From Pseudomonas nitroreducens (GTDB lineage Bacteria > Pseudomonadota > Gammaproteobacteria > Pseudomonadales > Pseudomonadaceae), in the NCBI RefSeq assembly GCF_014204515.1, contig NZ_JACHLI010000006.1, positions 1-64,000 of the forward strand: a stretch of 64,000 nucleotides of DNA, in the 5' to 3' direction. The position numbers and the translations under genes were made by a program. Below, one piece after another: positions 51,535 through 59,885 of the stretch. Positions within the stretch are counted from its first letter, which is position 1; every line of letters begins with the position of its first letter. The notes under the pieces were generated by a model that saw only the letters and a program-made list of their open reading frames with translations, did not search any database and was not told the DNA's origin.

Positions 51535-52410
51535 ATGCCTCGCTCCCGCTTTCTCGCTACCGTTTTCCCCATCGCCATCCTGATCGTCTCGATGGCCTCG
51601 ATCCAGACCGGCGCGTCCGTGGCCAAGAGCCTGTTCCCGGTACTCGGCGCCGAAGGTGTGACCAGCATGCGGCTGATCTTCGCCGCGATCATCCTGCTGG
51701 CCATCCTGCGGCCGTGGCGCACCTCGCTGCAGGGCAAGGCGCTCAAGCCGCTGTTCATCTACGGCCTGAACCTGGGGCTGATGAACCTGATGTTCTACAT
51801 GGCCCTGCAGACCATTCCGCTGGGCGTCGCCGTAGCGCTGGAGTTCACCGGGCCGCTGGCCGTGGCGCTGTTCTATTCGCGCAAGCCGCTGGACTTCCTG
51901 TGGATCGCCCTGGCCGTGGTTGGCCTGGGCCTGCTGCTGCCGATCGCCGACTTCGGCGCCGGCATCGATCCCAAGGGCGCCGCCCTGGCGCTGGGCGCCG
52001 GTGTCTGCTGGGGGCTTTACATCATCTTCGGCCAGCGCGCGGGCAATGACCTGGGCGCCCAGGGCGCGGCGCTGGGCATCACCATCGCGGCCGTGTGCAT
52101 GGCGCCCATCGGCATCGCCCACAGTGGCATGGCGCTGCTGGATATCAGCCTGTTCCCGGCGCTGCTGGGCGTGGCGATCCTTTCCAGCGCCTTGCCCTAC
52201 ACCCTGGAGATGATCGCCCTGACCCGCCTGCCGGCGCGTACGTTCGGTACGCTGATGAGCATCGAGCCGGCGTTCGGTGCGTTGTCCGGCCTGTTCTTCC
52301 TGGGTGAGCAACTGACTTCGCACCAGTGGATCGCCATCGGCGCCATCATCGTTGCCTCGGTGGGCACCACGCTGAGCAGCCGGCCGAAGCCGGCTCTGGT
52401 GACCGACTGA
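51535..52410 (+). CDS. EamA/RhtA-like amino-acid exporter
   Basis: 291 aa, ten membrane helices. GASVAKSLFPVLGAEGVTSM, MALQTIPLGVAVALEFTGPL and TFGTLMSIEPAFGALSGLFF are the pattern of RhtA, the threonine/homoserine exporter. Start at ATG 51535. Regulated most likely by the divergent XRE-cupin protein. Confidence 0.9.
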   Translation: MPRSRFLATVFPIAILIVSMASIQTGASVAKSLFPVLGAEGVTSMRLIFAAIILLAILRPWRTSLQGKALKPLFIYGLNLGLMNLMFYMALQTIPLGVAVALEFTGPLAVALFYSRKPLDFLWIALAVVGLGLLLPIADFGAGIDPKGAALALGAGVCWGLYIIFGQRAGNDLGAQGAALGITIAAVCMAPIGIAHSGMALLDISLFPALLGVAILSSALPYTLEMIALTRLPARTFGTLMSIEPAFGALSGLFFLGEQLTSHQWIAIGAIIVASVGTTLSSRPKPALVTD

Positions 52411-52428
52411 CACTCGCAGCCTTGATCG

Positions 52429-52453
52429 AAAAGCCGCCCTCGGGCGGCTTTTT
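52429..52453 (+). terminator. Rho-independent terminator of the EamA exporter
   Basis: AAAGCCGCCC / GGGCGGCTTT with loop TC and a T-run. A nearly identical hairpin ends the MATE gene from the other side (52670-52697). Confidence 0.9.
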
Positions 52454-52462
52454 CGTTGTTGC

Positions 52463-52540
52463 ACGAGCGAGCTTGCTCGCGAACGGAGTTCCCGCAGGCA
52501 CCCGCATCAAGCGGTTCGCGAGCAAGCTCGCTCCTACAGG
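52463..52540. repeat. Pair of GTAGGAGCG-type repeats in opposite orientation
   Basis: GAGCGAGCTTGCTCGCGAAC near 52464-52483 and TTCGCGAGCAAGCTCGCTCC starting at 52515, an inverted pair capable of forming a long cruciform. Confidence 0.85.
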
Positions 52541-52559
52541 ATGTTCGGGGTTGCGCAAA

Positions 52560-52639
52560 GTAGGATGGGTGGAGCGAAGCGATACCCAGCAGTCCGTGCG
52601 ATGGATCGATGGGTAGCGCTGCGCTCCACGCCATCCTAC
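52560..52639. repeat. 80-bp GTAGGATGGGTGGAGCG palindromic element
   Basis: The left arm GTAGGATGGGTGGAGCGAAG mirrors the right arm ending GCGCTCCACGCCATCCTAC; inner arms ATACCCA and TGGGTAGC. One copy only in this window; a third family of dispersed palindromes. Confidence 0.75.
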
Positions 52640-52669
52640 GTGGTGATTTTCCGCTGAGATTCCTCAATG

Positions 52670-52697
52670 AAAAAGCCGCCCTCGGGCGGCTTTTTTG
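52670..52697 (-). terminator. Rho-independent terminator of the MATE gene
   Basis: AAAAAGCCGCCC / GGGCGGCTTTTTT, loop TC, 13 bp after the MATE stop on the minus strand. Confidence 0.85.
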
Positions 52698-52709
52698 CGT
52701 CGCGGGTCG

Positions 52710-54113
52710 TCAGCCAGCCGTGCGCATCTCGTTCAGCACGATCTGCCGCCTGGCGCTGCGCGACAGGCGGATGCACAGCATGATCGCCGCACAGGTCAGG
52801 CCGACGATCAGGCCCTCCCACAGGCCGCGCGGGCCGGTGGGTTCCTGCAGCCAGTGGGTGAGGCCGAGGCTGTAGCCCACCGGCAGGCCGATGCCCCAGT
52901 AGGCGAACAGGGTCATGATCATGGTCGCGCGAGTGTCCTGATAACCGCGCAGCGCGCCGGCGGCGGTGACCTGCACGGCGTCGGAGAACTGGAACAGCGC
53001 CGAGAACACCAGCAGCGTGGCGGCCAGGGCCAGCACTTCCGGGTCCTGCGTATAGAGCCCGGCGATGTGCTCGCGCATCAGCAGCATGCCGCTGGCGGAA
53101 ATGCACGCGTAAGCCAGTGCCGCACCCATGCCCACACCCGCCGCGAAGCGCGCATCACGCGGCGCGCCGGCGCCCAGCGACTGGCCCACGCGCACGGTCA
53201 CGGCCATGGCCAGCGAGTAGGGGATCATGAACACCAGCGCGCTGAAGTTCAGCGCCACCTGGTGGCCGGCCACCACCTTCTCGCCCAGTTCGCCGATCAG
53301 CAGGGCGATCACCGAGAAGATGCTGGATTCGGCGAACACCGCGATGCCGATGGGCAGGCCGACGGCGACCAGGCTGCCGATGACCTTGAGGTTCGGCAGT
53401 TCCCAGTGGGCGAACAGCTGGCTGGGCTGGTAGACCTTGGCGATGTTCACCCAGGCCAGCATGCCCAGCAGCATGAACCACATCACCGAGCCGGTGGCCC
53501 AGCCGCAGCCGGGACCGCCCAGGGCCGGGAAGCCGAAGTGGCCATAGATCAGCATGTAGTTGATCGGGATGTTCAGCAGCAGCCCGCAGATGCCCAGCAC
53601 CATGCTCGGCCGGGTGCGGCCCAGGCCGTCGCTGAAGCAGCGCAGCACGTGATACAGCGCTACCGCCGGCAGGCCGCAGGCAATGCCGCGCAGGTAGAAG
53701 CAGCTGGGTTCGATCAGTGCTTCCTCGACCTTCATCGCCCGCAGTACGGGTTCGGAGAGCAACCACAGCGTCGCCCCCGCCAGCGGGCCGACCAGCAACG
53801 CCAGCCACAGTGCCTGGCGCACCAGCGGACCGGTGCCGGCCTGGTCGCCCGCGCCATAGCGCTGGGCCACCTTGGCGGTGGTGGCGAGCAGGGTGCCGGT
53901 CATCAGCAGGAAGATCGGAATCCAGATCGAGTTGCCCAGCGCCACTGCAGCCAGGTCGCGCGGACCCACGCTGCCGGCCATCACCGCATCGACGAAGCCC
54001 ATGGCGGTGGTCGCCAGCTGGGCAATCATGATCGGCGCTGCCAGGGTCAGCAGTTCCTTGAGTTCGGTGGCGGTACGCCGTCCACGGGAGACGGGCTGGG
54101 CGAGGCTGGTCAC
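52710..54113 (-). CDS. MATE family multidrug exporter (NorM/PmpM-like)
   Basis: 467 aa, twelve membrane helices in two MATE repeats (MIAQLATTAMGFVDAVMAG at the start; AVFAESSIFSVIALLIGEL in the second half). Exports cationic drugs with protons or sodium. It starts with GTG at 54113 (MTSLAQPVSRGRRTATELKE) preceded by AAGGAAAGCC. Single gene closed by its own terminator. Confidence 0.92.
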   Translation of the reverse strand: MTSLAQPVSRGRRTATELKELLTLAAPIMIAQLATTAMGFVDAVMAGSVGPRDLAAVALGNSIWIPIFLLMTGTLLATTAKVAQRYGAGDQAGTGPLVRQALWLALLVGPLAGATLWLLSEPVLRAMKVEEALIEPSCFYLRGIACGLPAVALYHVLRCFSDGLGRTRPSMVLGICGLLLNIPINYMLIYGHFGFPALGGPGCGWATGSVMWFMLLGMLAWVNIAKVYQPSQLFAHWELPNLKVIGSLVAVGLPIGIAVFAESSIFSVIALLIGELGEKVVAGHQVALNFSALVFMIPYSLAMAVTVRVGQSLGAGAPRDARFAAGVGMGAALAYACISASGMLLMREHIAGLYTQDPEVLALAATLLVFSALFQFSDAVQVTAAGALRGYQDTRATMIMTLFAYWGIGLPVGYSLGLTHWLQEPTGPRGLWEGLIVGLTCAAIMLCIRLSRSARRQIVLNEMRTAG

Positions 54114-54618
54114 GGCTTTCCTTGGCAGAAGAATTGAGCGGGAAGCCGGCCAGTTTAAGGGTTGACGGGCCAGTCAGGAAGCCTCGCCTGCGCCGCACGG
54201 GACCGCACGCAGGGCTGCGGGGCGATGCATAGTAGGGCGAATAACGCGCCAGCGTTATCCGCCGTGAGGGGCAGACGGCGGATAACCTGTCCCAGGTTAT
54301 GCGCCCTATGTTCCTAACCAATGCCGCGGGAAAAACACCGTGTCTCACTTGTAGGAGCAACTGTCTTTGTTCCTGAATTCTGGACCTGGGTTTCCCTCTC
54401 CCTAACCCTCTCCCTGAAGGGAGAGGGGACTAGTTCGGTGCAGGATGACGCCGTGTCATCAGCCGGCACATTCGGCTCCCTCTCCCTTCAGGGAGAGGGC
54501 GGGGGGAGAGGGTATTTCCCTAGCACCGGAGTTCCGTTGTAGGAGCGTTGTGGATGTTCATGCCTGCGCGCAGCGACTCGCTGGTAAAGTACCCGCAGCC
54601 GATTTCTGGAGTCAGCCC
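54114..54618. repeat. Repeat-filled gap between the MATE and pdxB genes
   Basis: No gene. It contains a second GTAGGGCG element (54232-54309: outer arms GTAGGGCG and CGCCCTA, inner hairpins on GATAACGC and GATAACC), two CCCTCTCCC inverted repeats (54406-54427 with a GA loop; 54478-54499 with a TTCA loop) and GTAGGAGC half-copies at about 54352 and 54540. The pdxB promoter must lie within or after these. Confidence 0.82.
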
Positions 54619-55767
54619 ATGCGTATCCTTGCCGATGAGAACATTCCCCTGGTCGAAGCCTTCTTCGGCGCCCATGGCGATATCCGCCGCCTGCCCGGCC
54701 GCGGCATCGACCGCGCTGCGCTGGGCGACGCCGAAGTGCTGCTGGTGCGCTCGGTCACCGACGTCAGTCGCGAGCTGCTCGCCGGCAGCCAGGTGAAGTT
54801 CGTCGGCACCTGCACCATCGGCACCGACCACCTGGACCTGGACTACTTCGCCGAAGCCGGCATCGCCTGGTCCAGCGCGCCGGGCTGCAACGCCCGTGGC
54901 GTGGTGGACTGGGTGCTGGGCAGCCTGCTGGCGCTGGCCGAGGTGCACGGCGCCAGGCTCTCCGAACGACGCTACGGCGTGATCGGCGCGGGCCAGGTCG
55001 GTGGGCGTCTGGTGGACGTGCTGCGTGGCCTGGGTTGGGACGTACGCGTCTGCGACCCGCCACGGGCTGCCGCCGAAGGTGGCGACTTCTGCAGCCTGGA
55101 AGAAGTGCTGCGCGAGTGCGACGTGATCAGCCTGCACACACCGCTGACCCGCGACGGCGATCACCCGACGCGCCACCTGATCGACGCGCAGCGTTTGCAA
55201 ACACTGCGCCCCGGCACCTGGCTGATCAACGCCAGCCGTGGCGGCGTGGTCGACAACACCGCGCTGCGCATCCACCTGGAATCCGGCGCGGACATCGACG
55301 TGGCGTTGGACGTCTGGGAAGGCGAGCCGGAAGTCAACGTGCAACTGGCGCAGCTCTGCCGCATCGCCACCCCGCACATCGCCGGCTACAGCCTGGACGG
55401 CAAGCTGCGTGGCACGGCGCAGATCTACGAGGCCTTCTGCGTCTGGCAGCAGTGCGAGCCCACAGTGGCCCTCGACGATCTGCTGCCGGCGCAATGGCTG
55501 GCCGAACTGAATCTTACGGAAGAATGCGATCCGGACTGGGCGCTGGCGATGCTCTGCCGCGCCGTGTACGACCCACGCAGCGATGACGCCGACTTCCGCC
55601 GCAGCCTGGTGGGTGACACCCATGCCCGGCGGGCAGCCTTCGACGCGTTGCGCAAGCACTACCCGCCGCGTCGGGAGATCACCGGGCTGTGGGTGGACAT
55701 CCAGGGCGATTCACCGCGCCTGGAAAGCCTGCTCACCGCGCTGGGCGCCAACCGGGTCGGGGAGTAG
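54619..55767 (+). CDS. pdxB: Erythronate-4-phosphate dehydrogenase
   Basis: 382 aa, family length. Starts MRILADENIPLVEAFFG; the NAD motif GVIGAGQVGGRLVDVL, NASRGGVVDNTAL and the catalytic His in TPHIAGYSLDGKLRGT are present, followed by the PdxB-specific C-terminal dimerisation domain. It oxidises 4-phosphoerythronate in pyridoxal phosphate synthesis. ATG at 54619 with TGGAG upstream. An extended in-frame start upstream would cross repeat DNA and is rejected. Confidence 0.95.
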   Translation: MRILADENIPLVEAFFGAHGDIRRLPGRGIDRAALGDAEVLLVRSVTDVSRELLAGSQVKFVGTCTIGTDHLDLDYFAEAGIAWSSAPGCNARGVVDWVLGSLLALAEVHGARLSERRYGVIGAGQVGGRLVDVLRGLGWDVRVCDPPRAAAEGGDFCSLEEVLRECDVISLHTPLTRDGDHPTRHLIDAQRLQTLRPGTWLINASRGGVVDNTALRIHLESGADIDVALDVWEGEPEVNVQLAQLCRIATPHIAGYSLDGKLRGTAQIYEAFCVWQQCEPTVALDDLLPAQWLAELNLTEECDPDWALAMLCRAVYDPRSDDADFRRSLVGDTHARRAAFDALRKHYPPRREITGLWVDIQGDSPRLESLLTALGANRVGE

Positions 55768-55777
55768 CGTCCGGCTA

Positions 55778-55946
55778 TCAGCGACGCGGTGGTTCGCAGG
55801 TCTTGTCCAGCTCCTGGCAGGCGCGCTGGATCATGTCCTCGGTGATCGGGACTTCACGGCCCTGGGCATCGATGATCGAGCCGCCGACCGGCTGTTGCGG
55901 ATGGCGCGGGGCGGGGTGCGGATTCACGGTGGCTTTGCAGGCTCAT
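55778..55946 (-). pseudogene. Small conserved gene (PA1571-like), apparently frame-disrupted
   Basis: An ATG at 55944-55946 with a strong AGAGGAGA site opens MSLQSHRES, but this frame stops after 27 codons. One frame over, from a GTG at 55927 without a good ribosome site, 49 codons read VNPHPAPRHPQQPVGGSIID followed by AQGREVPITEDMIQRACQEL and end at 55778. The second half looks like a small conserved Pseudomonas protein family (I recall it as PA1571 family), while the first start looks like its natural N-terminus. Losing one base between them would join the frames, so this is a frameshifted gene, a sequencing error, or a shorter GTG-started gene. Confidence 0.5.
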
Positions 55947-56209
55947 GGCCAATCTCCTCTACATCAGGTTCGTTGCAGTCTAGGCAGATCAGATGAAACC
56001 CCGGTGACAGAAGCTGCCGCCGGCAGCGTCGGAGAATCGTCACCGAAGACGGACGACCAGCCATCTCGCAGATTGCATGCCAATCGCGAGGTCCCCGGTC
56101 GTCTGCTTGTCGTTATAGTTTTCTGAAGACAGTGTCGTGGAGTTGCCGCTTCCCTGGTCCGACCCGGCGTTGCACCGGTGGTTCGAAGAAGTTTCCCTCG
56201 AGGTTGAGT

Positions 56210-57349
56210 ATGGACAGGATTCGTCTGGGGCTGATCATCAATCCGCTGGCCGGTATCGGCGGCCCCAGTGCGCTCAAGGGCAGCGATGGCGTAGCCGGGC
56301 TGGCCCTGGCGCGCGGCGCCGTACCGCGGGCGGCGGAGCGCACGCGGGTGGCCCTGGAGCACCTGCTGCCGGTGCGCGAGCGCCTGGAGTTCCTCACCTT
56401 TCCCGGTGCCATGGGTGCCGAGCTGCTGGTGGACATGGGCTTCACCCATCGCCTGGTCGGCACGCTGGAGCAGGAGTGCAGCAGCGCGGCGGATACCCGT
56501 CACGCCGTGCAGGCACTGCAGGAGGCCGGCGTGGCGCTGATTCTCTTCGCCGGCGGCGACGGCACCGCGCGCGATGTGGCCGAGGTGGCTCGCGAAGGCC
56601 AGCCGGTGCTGGGCATTCCCGCCGGAGTGAAGATCCATTCCGGCGTCTACACCATCAGCCCGCGGGCCGCCGGGGAACTGGCGCGGCGCCTGGTGGACGG
56701 CGGGCTGGTGCGCCTGACCCAGGGCGAAGTGCGTGACCTCGACGAAGCCGCCTTGCGCGAAGGGCGTGTCGCTGCGCGCTGGTACGCCGAACTGACGGTG
56801 CCCGAGGAAGGCCACTTCATGCAGCACGTGAAGCAGGCCGGCATGGAGACCGAAGAACTGGTGCTGGCCGATCTCGCCGCCTGGCTGGAAGACAGCTGGG
56901 AGGAGGGCGTGCGCTATGTCTTCGGCCCCGGCTCGACGCTGCACGGGCTGGCCGCCGACCTGCACCTGGAGACCACGCTGCTGGGCGTGGATGTGATCGA
57001 GAACGGCGCAGTGATCGGCCGCGACGTCACCGAGGCGCAGCTGTTCGAACTGGTGGCTGGCCACCCGGCCTTCCTGCTGGTGACCGCCATTGGCGGGCAG
57101 GGGCACATCCTCGGGCGCGGCAACCAGCAGATCAGCCCGCGCGTGCTGCGCGCCATCGGCATCGAGCGGCTGCGGGTGATCGCTACCAAGCGCAAGCTCG
57201 CCACCCTCGAAGGCCGGCCGCTGCTGGTGGACAGCGGCGAAGCCGAGCTGGACGCAAGCTTCCCGGCGGCGGTGCGGGTGTGGGCCGGCTACAAGGAAGA
57301 GCTGCTCTATCCGCTGGGTTGGGGCGATGAAGACCAGCCGACTGCGTAG
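56210..57349 (+). CDS. ATP-NAD kinase family protein (AcoX-like)
   Basis: 379 aa. LIINPLAGIGGPSALKGSD at the N-terminus and FAGGDGTARDVAE (GGDGT nucleotide motif) are typical of the AcoX-like branch of the NAD kinase superfamily; TAIGGQGHILGRGNQQISP follows. Many genomes carry this family besides the essential NAD kinase; its exact phosphoryl acceptor is unsettled. ATG at 56210. Its TAG stop (57347-57349) is formed by the first bases of a GTAGGGCG repeat. Confidence 0.85.
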   Translation: MDRIRLGLIINPLAGIGGPSALKGSDGVAGLALARGAVPRAAERTRVALEHLLPVRERLEFLTFPGAMGAELLVDMGFTHRLVGTLEQECSSAADTRHAVQALQEAGVALILFAGGDGTARDVAEVAREGQPVLGIPAGVKIHSGVYTISPRAAGELARRLVDGGLVRLTQGEVRDLDEAALREGRVAARWYAELTVPEEGHFMQHVKQAGMETEELVLADLAAWLEDSWEEGVRYVFGPGSTLHGLAADLHLETTLLGVDVIENGAVIGRDVTEAQLFELVAGHPAFLLVTAIGGQGHILGRGNQQISPRVLRAIGIERLRVIATKRKLATLEGRPLLVDSGEAELDASFPAAVRVWAGYKEELLYPLGWGDEDQPTA

Positions 57350-57416
57350 GGCGAATGACGCCTGAGGCGTTATCCGCCGCTTTGGCGGACAACCCGTTCC
57401 GGGTTATGCGCCCTGC
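57346..57416. repeat. Third GTAGGGCG element, overlapping a stop codon
   Basis: 71-bp element with outer arms GTAGGGCG and CGCCCTGC and inner hairpins AACGCC/GGCGTT-like and AACCCG/CGGGTT. It begins inside the last codon of the NAD-kinase-like gene and supplies its stop. Confidence 0.82.
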
Positions 57417-57564
57417 GAGAGCGCTGGTACAGACGTCCGCCAATAGCCGTATGCGTTGAGGCGGGCGCCGCGAAAGCTGAACAACCACTACTCGGCACGG
57501 TGGTGCTGATAACCGAGCCTGTTCTAGACTCCTTCGCTTCGTGAACTGAGCGGGGAGTGGTGCC

Positions 57565-57966
57565 ATGCATACCGGCGGCTGTCTGTGCGGTGCGGTGCGC
57601 TACGAGATCAGCGGCGAGCTGGCGGCGATCCAGGTCTGCCATTGCAGCCAGTGCCGCAAGGCCCAGGGTGGCCCATTCGCCACCAATGTCCCGGTGGAGC
57701 GCGCGGCGTTCCGCCTGCTCAGCGGCGAGTCGCAGCTGGCGGAGTACCGCGCCACGCCGGATAAGCAGCGGGTGTTCTGCCGTACCTGCGGCTCGCCGAT
57801 CTACAGCGCCCGCGAGGCGCTGCCGGAAGTATTGCGGGTGCGCGCGGGAACCCTGGACGAGCCCGTGCGGACAAAGCTCGAAGCACATTACTACGTCGAA
57901 TCCGGGGCCGGCTGGTGGCCACTGGAGGACAATCTGCCCCGCCACGGCGGGGCAAAACCGGGATGA
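57565..57966 (+). CDS. GFA family protein (glutathione-dependent formaldehyde-activating enzyme-like)
   Basis: 133 aa. Zinc cysteines in GGCLCGAVRY, VCHCSQCRKAQG and VFCRTCGSPIY are the complete GFA/CENP-V motif set. The family's true substrates are mostly unknown; formaldehyde activation is shown only for Gfa. ATG at 57565 after GGGGAGTGG. Confidence 0.88.
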   Translation: MHTGGCLCGAVRYEISGELAAIQVCHCSQCRKAQGGPFATNVPVERAAFRLLSGESQLAEYRATPDKQRVFCRTCGSPIYSAREALPEVLRVRAGTLDEPVRTKLEAHYYVESGAGWWPLEDNLPRHGGAKPG

Positions 57967-58015
57967 GGAAGCTGGCGCGGCCAGCAGCAGTCAGGGAGCA
58001 ACAGAGTCAGTGGCA

Positions 58016-59131
58016 ATGGACAGTAAATTTCGCGTGCTGGTGCTGGGCGGCTACGGCAACTTCGGTAGCCTGATCGTCCGCCGCCTGAGCGGCATCGAGG
58101 GCATCCGTGTGCTGGTGGGCGGGCGCGACCAGCGCCGTGCCAATCAACTGGCCGCGGAGGTGGGCGGCGAGGCGGTGTGCCTGGACATGAACCAGCCGAC
58201 CCTGGCCGGCCGCCTCAACGAACTCAAGGTGGACATGCTGATTTCCACCGCCGGCCCGTTCCAGGGCCAGGACTACCGCGTCGCCCGCGCCGCCATCGGC
58301 GCCCGCGCGCACTACGTCGACCTGGCCGATGCCCGCCAGTTCGTCTGCGGTATCCAGGAGCTCGATCGCGCTGCGCGCAGTGCCGGCGTACTGGTCTGCA
58401 GCGGTGCCAGCTCGGTGCCGGCGCTGGCCGCCTCGGTGATCGACGAGTTGCTGCCGCGCTTCCAGCGCCTGGACAGCATCCACCACGGCATCAGTTCCTC
58501 GGCGAAGATTCCCGGCCAGGCCACGGTGTCCGCCGTGCTGGGCTATTGCGGCAAACCCCTGCGCCAGTGGCGCCAGGGCCGCTGGCAGGACGTGCATGGC
58601 TGGCAGGGGCTGAACCGTCATCGCTTCCCTGCGCCCCTGGGACGGCGCTGGCTGGCCCACTGCGACGTGCCGGACCTGGAACTGTTCCCGCAGCGCTACC
58701 CCGGCGTGCAGGACGTGCGCTTCTCGGCAGGCCTCGGCCTGGGCCTCACCCAGTTCGGTACCTGGGGCTTGTCCTGGCTGGTACGCGCCGGCCTGATCAA
58801 GGATGCCGCGCGCCTAGGAACCGGCCTGCATCGTCTGGCGGTGGCCATGGAGCCGCTGGGCGATGGCCGCAGCGGCATGTTCGTCCGGCTGCAGGGCGTG
58901 GACGCTGACGGCAAGCCGCTGGTGCTGTGCTGGGAAATCCTCGCGCATCAGGACCACGGCCCGAACATTCCCTGCATGGCCGCCGTGGCGCTGGCGCGCA
59001 AACTGGCCGCCGGGCAGCTGCGCCAGCGCGGCGCGACAGCCTGCGTCGGCCTGCTCAGCAAGGACGAGTACGTCGCCGAGCTGGAAGACCTGGATATCTC
59101 CCACGGCGTGCGTGAGCTGGCTGTGCAGTGA
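58016..59131 (+). CDS. Saccharopine dehydrogenase-like NAD(P)-binding protein
   Basis: 371 aa. Rossmann start FRVLVLGGYGNFGSLIVRRL and ISTAGPFQGQDY are typical of the saccharopine-dehydrogenase-like family; the C-terminal part is a mixed domain. No other lysine-pathway gene is near, and such proteins have varied roles. ATG at 58016 (MDSKFRV) with AGGGAG upstream. 49 bp after the GFA gene, so possibly co-transcribed. Confidence 0.82.
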   Translation: MDSKFRVLVLGGYGNFGSLIVRRLSGIEGIRVLVGGRDQRRANQLAAEVGGEAVCLDMNQPTLAGRLNELKVDMLISTAGPFQGQDYRVARAAIGARAHYVDLADARQFVCGIQELDRAARSAGVLVCSGASSVPALAASVIDELLPRFQRLDSIHHGISSSAKIPGQATVSAVLGYCGKPLRQWRQGRWQDVHGWQGLNRHRFPAPLGRRWLAHCDVPDLELFPQRYPGVQDVRFSAGLGLGLTQFGTWGLSWLVRAGLIKDAARLGTGLHRLAVAMEPLGDGRSGMFVRLQGVDADGKPLVLCWEILAHQDHGPNIPCMAAVALARKLAAGQLRQRGATACVGLLSKDEYVAELEDLDISHGVRELAVQ

Positions 59132-59134
59132 GCC

Positions 59135-59186
59135 TCGACTGTTGCCCAGGCAACAGTCGATCAGCAGAGCTGTTGCCTGGGTGACA
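59135..59186 (+). promoter_or_regulatory. Tandem palindromic activator sites (UAS) for the msu operon
   Basis: A perfect 12-bp-arm palindrome (TCGACTGTTGCC, CA, GGCAACAGTCGA; 59135-59160) is followed 25 bp after its centre by an imperfect copy TGTTGCC-TG-GGTGACA (59171-59186). They sit about 90-130 bp upstream of the sigma-54 promoter, where enhancer-binding proteins bind. A role as terminator of the previous gene is less likely as no T-run follows. Confidence 0.7.
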
Positions 59187-59259
59187 CGCGAGCCCGCCGA
59201 AGCGGTCCAAAGTGACCTGAAATTGTACATTTCCCTGTCGTTTCGGCCCTTTCGGGGGT

Positions 59260-59275
59260 TGGTACGGCCCTTGCT
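59260..59275 (+). promoter_or_regulatory. Sigma-54 promoter of the msu operon
   Basis: TGGTACG-GCCC-TTGCT fits the -24/-12 consensus TGGCACG-N4-TTGC(A/T) with a single mismatch, and lies 43 bp upstream of msuE. Confidence 0.85.
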
Positions 59276-59317
59276 CTAGGTCTTTGTACCTAGCGCAACA
59301 GTCAACAGGGAAAACCC

Positions 59318-59875
59318 ATGACCCGCCCCATCAAAGTGGTCGCCGTTTCCGGCGGCACCTATCGCCCCTCGCGCACCCTGGTGCTCACCCAGGCCGTGCT
59401 CGACGCCCTCGGCGAACAGCTTCCGGTAGAAGCCCGAATCATCGAACTGGCCGACATCGCCCGCCCGCTGGGCGCCGCGCTGTCACGCCAGGAACTCTCC
59501 GCCGAGCTGGAAGCCACTCTGCGCGAGATCGAGACCGCCGACCTGCTGGTGGTTGCCTCGCCGGTCTACCGCGGCTCCTATCCGGGCCTGCTCAAGCACC
59601 TGTTCGACCTGGTGGACATGAACGCCCTGATCGACACCCCGGTGCTGCTCGCCGCCACCGGCGGCAGCGAGCGCCACGCGCTGGTCCTCGACCACCAGCT
59701 GCGCCCGCTGTTCAGCTTCTTCCAGTCGATCACGCTGCCCATCGGCGTGTACGCCAGCGAAGCCGATTTCGCCAACTACCAGATCACCAGCGACACCCTG
59801 AAGGCGCGCATCCAGCTCGCCGCCGAACGCGCCGCACCGCTGTTCGCCCGCCCGCAACTGCGCAAGACCGCCTGA
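59318..59875 (+). CDS. msuE: NAD(P)H-dependent FMN reductase MsuE
   Basis: 185 aa flavodoxin-like reductase. VVAVSGGTYRPSRTLVLTQA and LLVVASPVYRGSYPGLLKHLFDLV (in part) are typical of SsuE/MsuE, which supplies reduced FMN to the two-component sulfonate monooxygenases that follow. ATG at 59318 with AGGGAAAACCC. First gene of the operon, behind the sigma-54 promoter. Confidence 0.93.
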   Translation: MTRPIKVVAVSGGTYRPSRTLVLTQAVLDALGEQLPVEARIIELADIARPLGAALSRQELSAELEATLREIETADLLVVASPVYRGSYPGLLKHLFDLVDMNALIDTPVLLAATGGSERHALVLDHQLRPLFSFFQSITLPIGVYASEADFANYQITSDTLKARIQLAAERAAPLFARPQLRKTA

Positions 59876-59885
59876 GGAGCCAGCG

